From positions 1 to 43,553 of the forward strand of contig JAADFU010000188.1 in assembly GCA_013152715.1 (NCBI GenBank): DNA of 43,553 bases, read 5' to 3'. The translations under genes and the position numbers were made by a program. The stretch is from Calditrichota bacterium (lineage in GTDB: Bacteria; Zhuqueibacterota; Zhuqueibacteria; Thermofontimicrobiales; Thermofontimicrobiaceae). Positions 25,196-33,037 of this stretch are shown here, in pieces. The notes under the pieces are model-generated. The model was given only the letters and a program-made list of their open reading frames with translations. It had not been told where the DNA came from and did no database searches. Position 1 is the first letter of the stretch. Each line of letters begins with the position of its first letter.

Positions 25196-25831
25196 TCAAA
25201 CTCGAAGCAGTCTTTTAACGACATCCACGGCGGTGACGAAATCCTCTGCGTAACCGTCCGCGCCAATCAAATCAGCGAAATGCTGCGTAATCGGCGCCCC
25301 GCCAATCACGATTTTCACTTTATTTTTCAAATCAGTCGCATGAATTGTATCCACAGTAATTTTCATCATGTGCATGGTGGTCGTCAGCAGCGCGGAAATT
25401 CCGATCAAATGCGCCGATTGCTCGCGCGCCGCATGAACAAATTTCTCCGGCGACACGTCAACGCCGAGATCGATGAGCTGAAAGCCTGCGCCTTCAAGCA
25501 TCATGCTTACGAGATTTTTGCCGATGTCGTGCAGGTCGCCTTTGACGGTTCCCACAATGATTTTTTTATTGTTTCTGGAATTTGTATTTGCAAGATAAGG
25601 CCGAAGGACGTCAGCGCCGGCATGCATGGAAGAAGCGGCAACAAGGACTTCAGGAATGTAAATTTCGTTATTTTTGAACAAAACGCTGATTCGATCCATT
25701 CCCGAAATTAAACCGTTGTGTAAAATGTCCAGTGGCGGGACATTTGCCTCAAGCGCCATTCGGATCAATTTCTCTACCTCGGCGCTGTAGCCGCGACAAA
25801 GATTGTCAGCGATTTCTGTAAAAAAGTCCAT
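25196..25831 (-). CDS. Corrinoid (B12-binding) protein of a methyltransferase system
   Basis: A 211-residue protein with the two-domain build of MtaC/MtbC-type corrinoid proteins. Residues 1-85 are the helical cap (ILHNGLISGMDRISVLFKNN, IYIPEVLVAASSMHAG); the Rossmann-like B12-binding domain follows, with the DxHxxG motif at Asp99-His101-Gly104 (VKGDLHDIGKNLV) supplying the lower cobalt ligand, then GVDVSPEKFV and IGGAPITQHFADLIGADGYAED. It carries a methyl group between two methyltransferases in the cytoplasm. No methyltransferase gene adjoins it; the UROD-family genes of this window are more than 12 kb away. It is preceded by a PocR-AraC regulator gene and a promoter with a candidate operator, and followed by the DUF4185/T9SS and GH106-like genes. 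Confidence 0.93.
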   Translation of the reverse strand: MDFFTEIADNLCRGYSAEVEKLIRMALEANVPPLDILHNGLISGMDRISVLFKNNEIYIPEVLVAASSMHAGADVLRPYLANTNSRNNKKIIVGTVKGDLHDIGKNLVSMMLEGAGFQLIDLGVDVSPEKFVHAAREQSAHLIGISALLTTTMHMMKITVDTIHATDLKNKVKIVIGGAPITQHFADLIGADGYAEDFVTAVDVVKRLLRV

Positions 25832-25857
25832 GTTTGAAATACCGGCATTGGTTTTTC

Positions 25858-25887
25858 ATTCTACCGTTAGTGTACAAAACTTTGCAA
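25858..25887 (-). promoter_or_regulatory. Candidate sigma-70 promoter of the corrinoid gene
   Basis: TTGCAA (25882-25887) and TAGAAT (25858-25863) on the minus strand are separated by 18 bases. Transcription would start about 20 bases before the corrinoid ATG. Both hexamers match the consensus in 4-5 of 6 positions. Confidence 0.5.
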
Positions 25888-25913
25888 TAAAAATCTTGTG
25901 CAATAATGTTCAA

Positions 25914-25931
25914 TTTTGGTAAAATCTTGCT
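25914..25931. promoter_or_regulatory. Candidate operator upstream of the corrinoid gene
   Basis: The plus-strand sequence TTTTGGTAAAATCTTGCT matches TTTTGGTCAAATCTTGTT before the adjacent PocR-AraC gene (27273-27290) in 16 of 18 positions. A half-copy AAAATCTTG lies at 25890-25898. The site is 27 bases upstream of the predicted -35, a normal place for AraC-family activation. Confidence 0.5.
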
Positions 25932-25952
25932 ATGCTGCCTGATTTTCGAGAA

Positions 25953-27254
25953 TCAATAAACAGGTTGACGTAATCGGCGAAAAGTCTTTGGCGTAATGCG
26001 TTCCACTTTTTTGAAAACTTTGGTAAAATAGCTTTGATCCGGATAGCCAACTTCGAGGGCAATCTGAGACAAAGAGAGGTCGGTATCGCGTAAGAGGGCT
26101 TTGGCAGCTTCGATTCGGGTTTTCGTCAAAAATTCGCCAAAAGTAGTATTCAGATCGTCCTTGAATAAGTGGCTTAAATAAAAAGGACTTACAAAAACAT
26201 GTTTTGCAACAGTTTCCAGCGCCACCTTTTCGGAATAATTTTCGCGAATATAGTTACACGCTTTTTCCAGTATGTAAAAATGTTGCTGATTTCGTGTTTG
26301 GTAAATGGTATCGCAAATAATTTCCATCATTTTCACCACCCAGAAACAGAGGGACTGGTGATCCGAAATATCGGAAAGTTCAGAGATGAACTGGTAGCGC
26401 AAGCCAAAAATACTCTCCGGATTAGCGCCTTCTTCGACAACAGCTCGCGTTAAAATTGCCAGCAGTTCCAGGACATGAGCTTTCATCAATTCCAGATTGA
26501 TGGGATTGTACAACATCACCTGCGCCAAAAACTCGTTGAGAATCGTTTTGGCGCCGATTTTATCCCCAAGGCGTACGAGCGTGATGAGCTCTTTTTCTTT
26601 TTTAGGATTGAGAATGGGAAACAAAGACGGCGAAGGCGCATCGCTGTTCCGTTTGTAGCGCTGAATTTCCTCGGCCACCTGGGCTTGTTCGCGGTAAGAT
26701 TGGCGCCGCGCCGTAAGCAAACCCAGATCCGGAATGGAGAAAAAATCCGCAATGGAAAATATCAATTCCGCGGCGACTTTGACTCTTTTTTCAGGAATCA
26801 CCGGCACTTGCGACAGCGCTGATTTTAACGCCCGCATTTTGTCTTTTGAAAAAGACTTTCCATGTCCAGAATTTTTCAAAAAACTCTCGCCGACGCGCCT
26901 CATCAAAAGCGGTGCCGCAACCAATCCGCCGATAAATTTTTCATTGTACAAAATGGGAACAGCAATTTGAATGAATTTGTGCGGACATTCCGAAATGTAG
27001 GCGTCTCCCCAGCGCAGGGCTTCCAAACAGGAATCTTTTCGATATTCCCGGCATTGACTCATCGAATGGGAATCTTCTTGAAAAATTTGACAGGGTAGCG
27101 GCTTCCGCTGCTGATTTGCAGCGGAAAAAACCACCTCGCCGTAACTGTTGATCACATGAATATTGATACCCGTCAATTCATTGAAATAGGTCAAAAATCT
27201 ATTCAGCGAGCGAGTGCCCTGACTGTCGCGGATTAATTCGATGAGATCAATCAT
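25953..27254 (-). CDS. PocR-domain AraC-family transcriptional regulator
   Basis: A 433-residue regulator. Residues 4-170 form a PocR sensor domain (LNRFLTYFNELTGINIHVI, then Cys55, Cys68, Cys76 and Cys90, and IQIAVPILYNEKFIGGLVAA); PocR domains bind small organic ligands such as diols and methylated compounds, and the Cys set may hold metal. A helical linker follows, and two AraC helix-turn-helix motifs end the protein (VALETVAKHVFVSPFYLSHLFK; LSQIALEVGYPDQSYFTKVFKK). PocR-AraC regulators often sit beside corrinoid methyltransferase genes, as here: the corrinoid gene is next on the same strand. Near-identical 18-base sites precede this gene and the corrinoid gene, suggesting autoregulation plus activation of the operon. 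The start at 27254 has a weak GGT. Confidence 0.9.
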   Translation of the reverse strand: MIDLIELIRDSQGTRSLNRFLTYFNELTGINIHVINSYGEVVFSAANQQRKPLPCQIFQEDSHSMSQCREYRKDSCLEALRWGDAYISECPHKFIQIAVPILYNEKFIGGLVAAPLLMRRVGESFLKNSGHGKSFSKDKMRALKSALSQVPVIPEKRVKVAAELIFSIADFFSIPDLGLLTARRQSYREQAQVAEEIQRYKRNSDAPSPSLFPILNPKKEKELITLVRLGDKIGAKTILNEFLAQVMLYNPINLELMKAHVLELLAILTRAVVEEGANPESIFGLRYQFISELSDISDHQSLCFWVVKMMEIICDTIYQTRNQQHFYILEKACNYIRENYSEKVALETVAKHVFVSPFYLSHLFKDDLNTTFGEFLTKTRIEAAKALLRDTDLSLSQIALEVGYPDQSYFTKVFKKVERITPKTFRRLRQPVY

Positions 27255-27272
27255 ATCGATTTACCAATTTGT

Positions 27273-27290
27273 TTTTGGTCAAATCTTGTT
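27273..27290. promoter_or_regulatory. Candidate operator upstream of the PocR-AraC gene
   Basis: TTTTGGTCAAATCTTGTT lies 19-36 bases before the ATG of the regulator and matches the site at 25914-25931 in 16 of 18 positions. Its closeness to the start codon suits autorepression. Confidence 0.45.
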
Positions 27291-27449
27291 ATTCCAATAT
27301 AACCACTAAAATTGAAGATGTCAACTAATTTTTTTGGAAATTCCAATTTTGCGGTGGGCGACATCTTGTCAAATGGCAAATTCTTTAACGCTATTTTAAA
27401 TTTTGAGTTTGTCCGGAATTTGGGACTTGGAATTTGGCGTTTATATTTC

Positions 27450-27950
27450 TCAGGCAGGTTGCTTGTTTTTGACTATTTTTTTGACCAAAACAACTCCGGT
27501 CGCGGTATTAAATTTGATCCTTCGACCGGAATTGCCGCCGACATCAGAAGCGACGACGGGGATTGCTTTGCTCTCGAGGTAGGATTTTGCCAGCGCGATA
27601 TTTTTCAATCCGACATGCCCGTCATTGTTTTTGTTTTGCAAAACCGCTGCGCCACCGAAAATTTTCGCGCGCAGATTTTTCAACTCGCTGCCGCGGTGAA
27701 TCATTTTTTCGATTAATTTTTCAATGGCGATGTCGCCGTATTTTGGCGACGCCAGACCCACGCCGTTCCAGAACGGCAGCAAATAATGATTGATGCCGCC
27801 AATTTTGCGCAGCGGGTCCCACAGGCACACAGCAACGCAGGAACCCAAAATTGTGGTCACCCAAAACGGTTCACCGGAGACAAAAATTTTTCCGGGAAAC
27901 AGAAAATGTTCTTTTCGTTCCTCAACTGCTGGAAGCGACTGCTGTATCAT
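27450..27950 (-). CDS. cheD: Chemoreceptor glutamine deamidase CheD
   Basis: A 166-residue CheD. The conserved core VTTILGSCVAVCLWDP carries the catalytic Cys38 and GGINHYLLPF the catalytic His55; YGDIAIEKLIEKMIHRG and KIFGGAAVLQ follow. CheD deamidates glutamines on chemoreceptors and can bind CheC. It is the last gene of the chemotaxis cluster. The ATG at 27950 overlaps the end of the degraded histidine kinase frame, and AGGAAGGG lies 11 bases upstream; a longer in-frame reading to 27998 would start inside kinase-derived sequence. No CheC gene is visible. No clear terminator follows the stop codon. Confidence 0.93.
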   Translation of the reverse strand: MIQQSLPAVEERKEHFLFPGKIFVSGEPFWVTTILGSCVAVCLWDPLRKIGGINHYLLPFWNGVGLASPKYGDIAIEKLIEKMIHRGSELKNLRAKIFGGAAVLQNKNNDGHVGLKNIALAKSYLESKAIPVVASDVGGNSGRRIKFNTATGVVLVKKIVKNKQPA

Positions 27951-28267
27951 AAGACCAAAACCCTTCCTCATCAAACACCACTTCATCCGTTTGGTCACTG
28001 TACAAATCTTGAATCAACACAATTTCAAATAAGCTGCCTTTCTCCGAATGGCTTGCTAAATTTATCGTGCCACCCAAAAGCTCGACCAGGCTTTTTGCCA
28101 TTGACAGCCCCAGAATGGAAGTAATCGGATTATTGATTTCATTGCGTATAATTGGAAAGAAACTGGCTTTTCAGTTTTTCCGATTCCAATAATTTGGCGT
28201 TCAGCTTTTTCAACTCTTCCGTCATTTTCGCCAGTTCATTGAATTTTTTTTGATTGAATTCCATCAT
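27922..28267 (-). pseudogene. Histidine kinase remnant: frameshift plus large internal deletion
   Basis: The minus-strand frame from ATG 28267 (AAGGA five bases before it) gives a 42-residue peptide ending LNAKLLESEKLKSQFLSN-YTQ-stop at 28139. Removing one T just before the stop restores IRNEINNPITSILGL, the start of a HisKA dimerisation helix (with Asn where the phospho-accepting His belongs). This runs straight into SMAKSLVELLGGTINLASHS and EKGSLFEIVL, the G2 end of an HATPase domain. The roughly 100 or more residues between, including the N and G1 boxes, are missing. Both flanks read LGLS at the join, so a deletion between short direct repeats is likely. The frame ends at 27922, overlapping the start of cheD. 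It lies 23 bases after cheB. Confidence 0.8.
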
Positions 28268-28290
28268 TTTTTCCTTCGGCTAATTTTTTT

Positions 28291-29385
28291 CTAAAGAAAA
28301 CTGACCACTGCCTCCACCATCTGATCCAGCGGAACAACTTTGTCCACAGCTCCCAGACGGATAGCCTCCCGAGGCATACCAAAAACAACGCAAGATTCCT
28401 CGTCCTGGGCAATCGTCTGCGCGCCTGCCTGCTTCATTTCCAGCATTGCTTTTGCGCCATCATCGCCCATGCCGGTCATGATTACTCCGATGGCATTTTT
28501 CCCCACGTAGCGCGCCGCCGAACGAAAAAGAACATCGACAGAGGGCCGGTGTCGATTTACCAGCGGACCTTTTTTCACTTCCAAATAGTAATGCTTGCCG
28601 TTAAATTTCACCAGCACGTGCTGATCGCCAGGGGCAATGAAGGCGCAGCCCGGGACAACGATATCCCCATTCTTTGCCTCTTTGACCTGCACGTTACATT
28701 TTTTATCGAGTCGATCGGCAAACAAATAGGTGAAATGTGGCGGCATGTGCTGGACAATGACAATCCCCGGAAAATTTTCCGGCAATCGCGTAAGAAAATT
28801 TTCAATAGCAACCGTTCCGCCCGTCGAAGCGCCAACCACGACCAGCTTTTTTGTTCGGATTTTTAATTTGTCGGCCAACCCTCTGTCAGCCGCGGCTTTG
28901 TGCAAACCCTTTTCCGATTTTTTCTCGCCTGAGAATACGCTGACTTTGGCACGAAAGCTTGCTTTCACGGCATCACAAGCGATTGTCTGAAACTCTCGCA
29001 AATCAATGCCGCTCATCAATTTCGGCTTGCAAATAACTTCCAAAGCGCCCAATTCAAACGCCCGCATGGCTTTGAACGAGCCTTCAGGCGCGTGACTGGA
29101 AATCACCACCACCGGCATCGGGCGCTGCTCCATTATCCTCTTCAAAAAACCGAGGCCATTCATACGCGGCATTTCCAGATCGAGAGTGATTACGTCGGGG
29201 AGATTTCTCTTTATTTTTTGCACTGCAATGTAAGGATCCGCCGCTGTGCTAATCACTTCTATTTCCGGATCAGAGTTGAGAATCTCTGTCAATTTCTTCC
29301 TTGCCAGCGCCGAGTCATCCACGATAAGAACTTTTATTTTTCTCCCCACTATTTTTCTTTCCGGCAATTCCGAAATTTGTTTCAT
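28291..29385 (-). CDS. cheB: Chemotaxis methylesterase CheB
   Basis: A 364-residue CheB. The N-terminal receiver domain has the acidic pair VDDSALARK and the phospho-accepting Asp69 (VITLDLEMPRMNG). A linker around 125-180 joins it to the methylesterase domain, whose catalytic triad is Ser187 in VVGASTGG, His213 in IVQHMPP and the Asp of TGMGDDG near 309. It demethylates receptor glutamate methyl esters when phosphorylated by CheA, opposing CheR, whose gene is 37 bases upstream. The start at 29385 has no strong Shine-Dalgarno sequence. It is directly followed by the kinase remnant and cheD. Confidence 0.96.
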   Translation of the reverse strand: MKQISELPERKIVGRKIKVLIVDDSALARKKLTEILNSDPEIEVISTAADPYIAVQKIKRNLPDVITLDLEMPRMNGLGFLKRIMEQRPMPVVVISSHAPEGSFKAMRAFELGALEVICKPKLMSGIDLREFQTIACDAVKASFRAKVSVFSGEKKSEKGLHKAAADRGLADKLKIRTKKLVVVGASTGGTVAIENFLTRLPENFPGIVIVQHMPPHFTYLFADRLDKKCNVQVKEAKNGDIVVPGCAFIAPGDQHVLVKFNGKHYYLEVKKGPLVNRHRPSVDVLFRSAARYVGKNAIGVIMTGMGDDGAKAMLEMKQAGAQTIAQDEESCVVFGMPREAIRLGAVDKVVPLDQMVEAVVSFL

Positions 29386-29422
29386 GACAATGCCATCATT
29401 TTTTTGAATTTTTTCTTAATGT

Positions 29423-30277
29423 TCAGCTCTTTCGATAAATTTTAGGCTTCACCATTTCAAACGGCAAGCCAAAATTAATCATGCTCTCCGAATGACCAAG
29501 AAAAAGAAATCCCCCTGAATTGAGATGGTGATAAAATCGCTGAAATAGTTCTTTCTGTCTTTCCTGATCAAAATAAATGATCACATTTCGGCAAAAAATA
29601 ATATCAAAAGAACGATTCGTAAATATAGTGTTAGCCATGAGATTGTGTTGGAAAAATTTCACTTTTTGGCGGATAGCCGGAACAATGCGAACAATTTTGT
29701 CCTGTTTTGTTTTGCTTTTGAGCAAATATTTTTTTCGCAATTTCATAGGAATTGCTTCAATTTGCTCTTCCTGGTAAATTGCTACTCTTGCTTCCTCCAG
29801 TACTTTTTGAGACAAGTCCGTTGCCAGAATTTCAAAATCAAAGTCCTTATTTTTTTCAACAAACTCCGCCAAAGTCATCGCAATCGAATAAGGTTCCTCG
29901 CCGGAGGAACAACCCGCGCTCCAGACGGAAATGAATTTTGCCTTTCCTTTCTTTTTTTCTCTTAATTCCGGCAATACATATTGATACAAAAAGTCAAATT
30001 GCTCTGGTTCGCGAAAAAAATCGGTCTTATTTGTGGTCACTTCGTCAACCATGCGCAAAATTTCATCTTTCCCCGCGCGGCTGAAAATGTAATTAATGTA
30101 CTCCCGAAACGTCGCATGGCCAAGTTCGCGCAATCGTTTTTGCAATCGCGCCTGGAGCATCATCTTTTTCGACCCCGGCATTTTTATGCCAAATTCATTT
30201 TCAATATACGTCCCCAGTCGGGAAAAATCTTGTGCGGTCATGCGTCGATTTTCGAGTATCCGGATATTGGGTTTCAT
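29423..30277 (-). CDS. cheR: Chemotaxis receptor methyltransferase CheR
   Basis: A 284-residue CheR. The helical N-terminal domain (residues 14-80, LGTYIENEFGIKMPGSKK, ARLQKRLRELG) precedes the SAM-binding domain with TTNKTDFFREPEQFDFL, VWSAGCSSGEEPYSIAM, FEILATDLSQKVLEEAR and FDIIFCRNVIIYFD, all conserved in the family. It methylates receptor glutamates using SAM. The neighbouring receptor ends in a pentapeptide (EFERY) that could tether this enzyme. It lies between cheW and cheB. The ATG at 30277 has no good Shine-Dalgarno sequence, and an in-frame ATG 36 bases on is an alternative. Confidence 0.96.
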   Translation of the reverse strand: MKPNIRILENRRMTAQDFSRLGTYIENEFGIKMPGSKKMMLQARLQKRLRELGHATFREYINYIFSRAGKDEILRMVDEVTTNKTDFFREPEQFDFLYQYVLPELREKKKGKAKFISVWSAGCSSGEEPYSIAMTLAEFVEKNKDFDFEILATDLSQKVLEEARVAIYQEEQIEAIPMKLRKKYLLKSKTKQDKIVRIVPAIRQKVKFFQHNLMANTIFTNRSFDIIFCRNVIIYFDQERQKELFQRFYHHLNSGGFLFLGHSESMINFGLPFEMVKPKIYRKS

Positions 30278-30391
30278 CGGAGTTTGTCTTTAGTTCAGAG
30301 TTCTGCGTTTTCTGATTTTCGTTAGGCTGATTATTCTTGGTAGATTTTACTTTTACCAAATCTCTCGGCTAAAAATTTAGCGCAGTGCAAC

Positions 30392-30919
30392 TTATTGATT
30401 AACAAGTATTTCAAACTCGCTTTCAACCGGAGTTTCCTCTCCCGTTTCTTGCACAATCAATAATTCATCAGATGTAAATATTTTTTCAATTTCCAAAATA
30501 ATAACTAATTGATCCAGATAATTAGCAACGCCTTTGATGAACTCAGTCTTCAAATGCGTGCCGATTTTTGGCGCTGGTTCAATCTGTTCCGGATAAATCT
30601 GAATGACTTCACGCACTGCGTCAGCGAGAACGCCCAGCGTCGTTTTTTCGCCGTCGATGTCCACATTGACAATAATAATGCAGCTCTCCCGCGTTTTGAT
30701 TGTTTCCGACAGGCCAAATTTCAGCCGCAGATCAATGATCGGGACAATTTTTCCGCGAAGATTAATGACCCCGCGCATGAACGGCGGCGTGCGCGGCACG
30801 CGGGTGATACTTTCAAAATCCAGAACCGATTGCACTTTTTCTATTTCAAACCCATATTGCTCATGGTCAAGCGCAAAAGTCAAATAATGAGCAGGTTTTT
30901 GGATCTGATTTTCACTCAC
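30392..30919 (-). CDS. cheW: Chemotaxis coupling protein CheW
   Basis: A 175-residue CheW. It shows the two SH3-like barrels of the family: YLTFALDHEQYGFEIEKVQ, VPRTPPFMRGVINLRGKIVP, IIDLRLKFGL, then LGVLADAVREVIQIYPEQIEP and FIKGVANYLDQLVIILEIEK. The RGVINLRG.I.P.IDL motif is the receptor- and CheA-binding surface. It has a short acidic C-terminal tail beyond the barrel. The start is GTG at 30919 with AGGAG 7 bases upstream. It lies 17 bases after the receptor gene, and CheA in the same cluster has its own CheW-like domain. Confidence 0.95.
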   Translation of the reverse strand: MSENQIQKPAHYLTFALDHEQYGFEIEKVQSVLDFESITRVPRTPPFMRGVINLRGKIVPIIDLRLKFGLSETIKTRESCIIIVNVDIDGEKTTLGVLADAVREVIQIYPEQIEPAPKIGTHLKTEFIKGVANYLDQLVIILEIEKIFTSDELLIVQETGEETPVESEFEILVNQ

Positions 30920-30936
30920 TTTCTTTCTCCTGATTT

Positions 30937-32934
30937 TTAGTAACGTTCAAATTCTTCATCCAGAGCATCTTTTTTGCCAAACCCATTCCCATCTAAATCA
31001 ATGGCGACGACTTCTTCTCGCGGTCGTTGAAAATTAGCATTTTGTGCTTTCGCCGTTTGTTTTGCATTGAATTTTGGCTTTGAAACAGAAGCAAATGAAA
31101 GCTGTGAACCGCCATTTCCATTGCCAACATTATCTTCGAGTCGGAAAAATTCCACAGTTGCGCGCAACTGCATCGCCTGACTGGCAAGTTCTTCGGAAGT
31201 CGCAGATAATTCCTCAGCAGCCGAGGCGTTTTGTTGAGTAACCGTATCCAATTGCTGAATCGCTTCATTTATCTGGTCAGCGCCGAGCCGCTGCTCCTCG
31301 CTGGCGGCAGTGATTTCTTTGACTAACTCGGCAGTTCTTTCAATTTCCGGAAGCAATTTATCCAGCATCGCGCCTGCTTTTTCCACTGTTTCCACACTTG
31401 CAGCCGTCAAATCACTGATTTCCGCTGCCGCTTTTCGGCTTCTTTCCGCCAATTTGCGAACTTCCGCCGCGACGACCGCAAATCCTTTTCCGTGCTCGCC
31501 GGCTCTGGCAGCTTCAATGGCAGCATTCAACGCCAGCATATTTGTTTGCCTGGCAATTTCTTCGATAATGGAAATTTTTTCGGCAATAGTGTGCATCGCT
31601 TGCACAGTCTCGTTCGCTGCTGCGACTCCGTCGCGCATGTCTTTTGTGGATTGTGCGGCAATTTCTTCGGTCGCTTTCGCATTTTCTGCATTCTGTCGAA
31701 TGTTGGTAACCATCTGTTCCATGGAAGAAGCGACCTCTTCCGTGGAAGCCGCCTGTTCGGTAGCTCCCTGCGACATTTGCTGCGAAGCGGAACTCAGTTC
31801 CTCGCTGCCGGCAGCTACGTTTTCGGCGGAAACGCGAATTTCACTGACTATCCGACGCATCCTTTCAACCATGATTTTTATATCTGCCAAAACTCCGCTG
31901 ATTTTTTTGTGACCCGCGCCAACTTCAAAACTAAAATCACCATCAACGATGTGGCTCAGCGATCTTCTTATGATTTTAGGATCAGCGCCCAGATTTTTGT
32001 AAACTGAATACGTGACAAAAGACGATCCAAATAAGCCCGCCAAAGACAGAAAAATTGTTATCCAGATAATCATCTGCCGGTTTTTCGCCTGATCATTTCC
32101 CATTTTCAAATAAGATTGATTTGATAGCCTTATTATTTCTGCTCTCAATTGATCAATTTTTTCTGCCAAAACCGCTTTTTGTTGTTGTAATTGCTGACTC
32201 AAATTTGACGCGGATCGATACTTTCTTAATTTCAATAATGAAATGAGTTGTTTATTTTGATTGTCTATCTCATCGTTTTTTGATTTCAGCTTTGCAAAAG
32301 AAACATAAATTTTTTCCAATTGATCATGCAAATAGCTTTTTTCCCGCAACTTCGCCTCAAGTTCATTCATTTTTTTCATTGTGAACTGCGCAAATTCTTG
32401 CTGGTGCAGATTATAATCATTTTCTATTTCATCAAATACAGCGCGATTATTTGTTGTAATACCAAACAGTGCCTGCCCTAAAACAGCCTCTTTTTTCCCG
32501 AAATAATCTTCATAACTCGCAACCAAATCCGCTATTTTCTGATTGACAAAAGCGACTTCCTTTATATCCCGATTTAAGCCATTTATCTTGTCTATTACAA
32601 AAAATGACAGACAAAGCAACGCACAAAAAGCGCCGCCATAAACGGCGACAAATTTTGCCCCGATGGTGAAAGAATATTTCGTTTCTCCCCGCATGTCTTT
32701 TACTCGGGCAAAGTAAATTCCCAGAACAACAAATAACAGCATAAAAAATATTTCCAACAGATAAAACCACGTGTTATTAAATACTCCCCGATTAAAAAGC
32801 TGGTCTGATGTCGATACTGAAAAGCCAGTCTCACCCACGGCTGCCTTCAATCCTGTTCCGACCAAAATAGTCGTCAAAATGACAAAAGCAATAAGCCAGA
32901 ACCAACGTCGATTAATCAAAGTCGCTCGTTTCAT
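30937..32934 (-). CDS. Methyl-accepting chemotaxis protein with four membrane segments
   Basis: A 665-residue chemoreceptor. Membrane segments lie at about residues 11-29, 55-76, 92-114 and 288-310. The last two enclose a helical, Gln/Lys-rich sensor (115-285, probable four-helix bundle); the first pair adds a small extracytoplasmic loop, unusual for a two-TM receptor. A degenerate HAMP (310-365) leads to the signalling coiled coil with the hairpin tip [20 protein letters not shown] at 457-476, then [20 protein letters not shown]. After residue 610 comes a flexible Ser/Lys/Asn-rich linker ending in EFERY, which fits the x-[FYWH]-x-x-[FYWH] tether for CheR or CheB. AAGGAG 8 bases before the ATG sets the start. 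The gene lies between cheA and cheW. The ligand is unknown. Confidence 0.95.
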   Translation of the reverse strand: MKRATLINRRWFWLIAFVILTTILVGTGLKAAVGETGFSVSTSDQLFNRGVFNNTWFYLLEIFFMLLFVVLGIYFARVKDMRGETKYSFTIGAKFVAVYGGAFCALLCLSFFVIDKINGLNRDIKEVAFVNQKIADLVASYEDYFGKKEAVLGQALFGITTNNRAVFDEIENDYNLHQQEFAQFTMKKMNELEAKLREKSYLHDQLEKIYVSFAKLKSKNDEIDNQNKQLISLLKLRKYRSASNLSQQLQQQKAVLAEKIDQLRAEIIRLSNQSYLKMGNDQAKNRQMIIWITIFLSLAGLFGSSFVTYSVYKNLGADPKIIRRSLSHIVDGDFSFEVGAGHKKISGVLADIKIMVERMRRIVSEIRVSAENVAAGSEELSSASQQMSQGATEQAASTEEVASSMEQMVTNIRQNAENAKATEEIAAQSTKDMRDGVAAANETVQAMHTIAEKISIIEEIARQTNMLALNAAIEAARAGEHGKGFAVVAAEVRKLAERSRKAAAEISDLTAASVETVEKAGAMLDKLLPEIERTAELVKEITAASEEQRLGADQINEAIQQLDTVTQQNASAAEELSATSEELASQAMQLRATVEFFRLEDNVGNGNGGSQLSFASVSKPKFNAKQTAKAQNANFQRPREEVVAIDLDGNGFGKKDALDEEFERY

Positions 32935-33037
32935 TTTTGATTCTCCTTTATTTTGAAACGCTAATTTTCAACGATAACTTTCAGGGTTCACTAACTAAAT
33001 TCAATTTAATTCTTTTCAAATTGGTAAATAACTGCCA

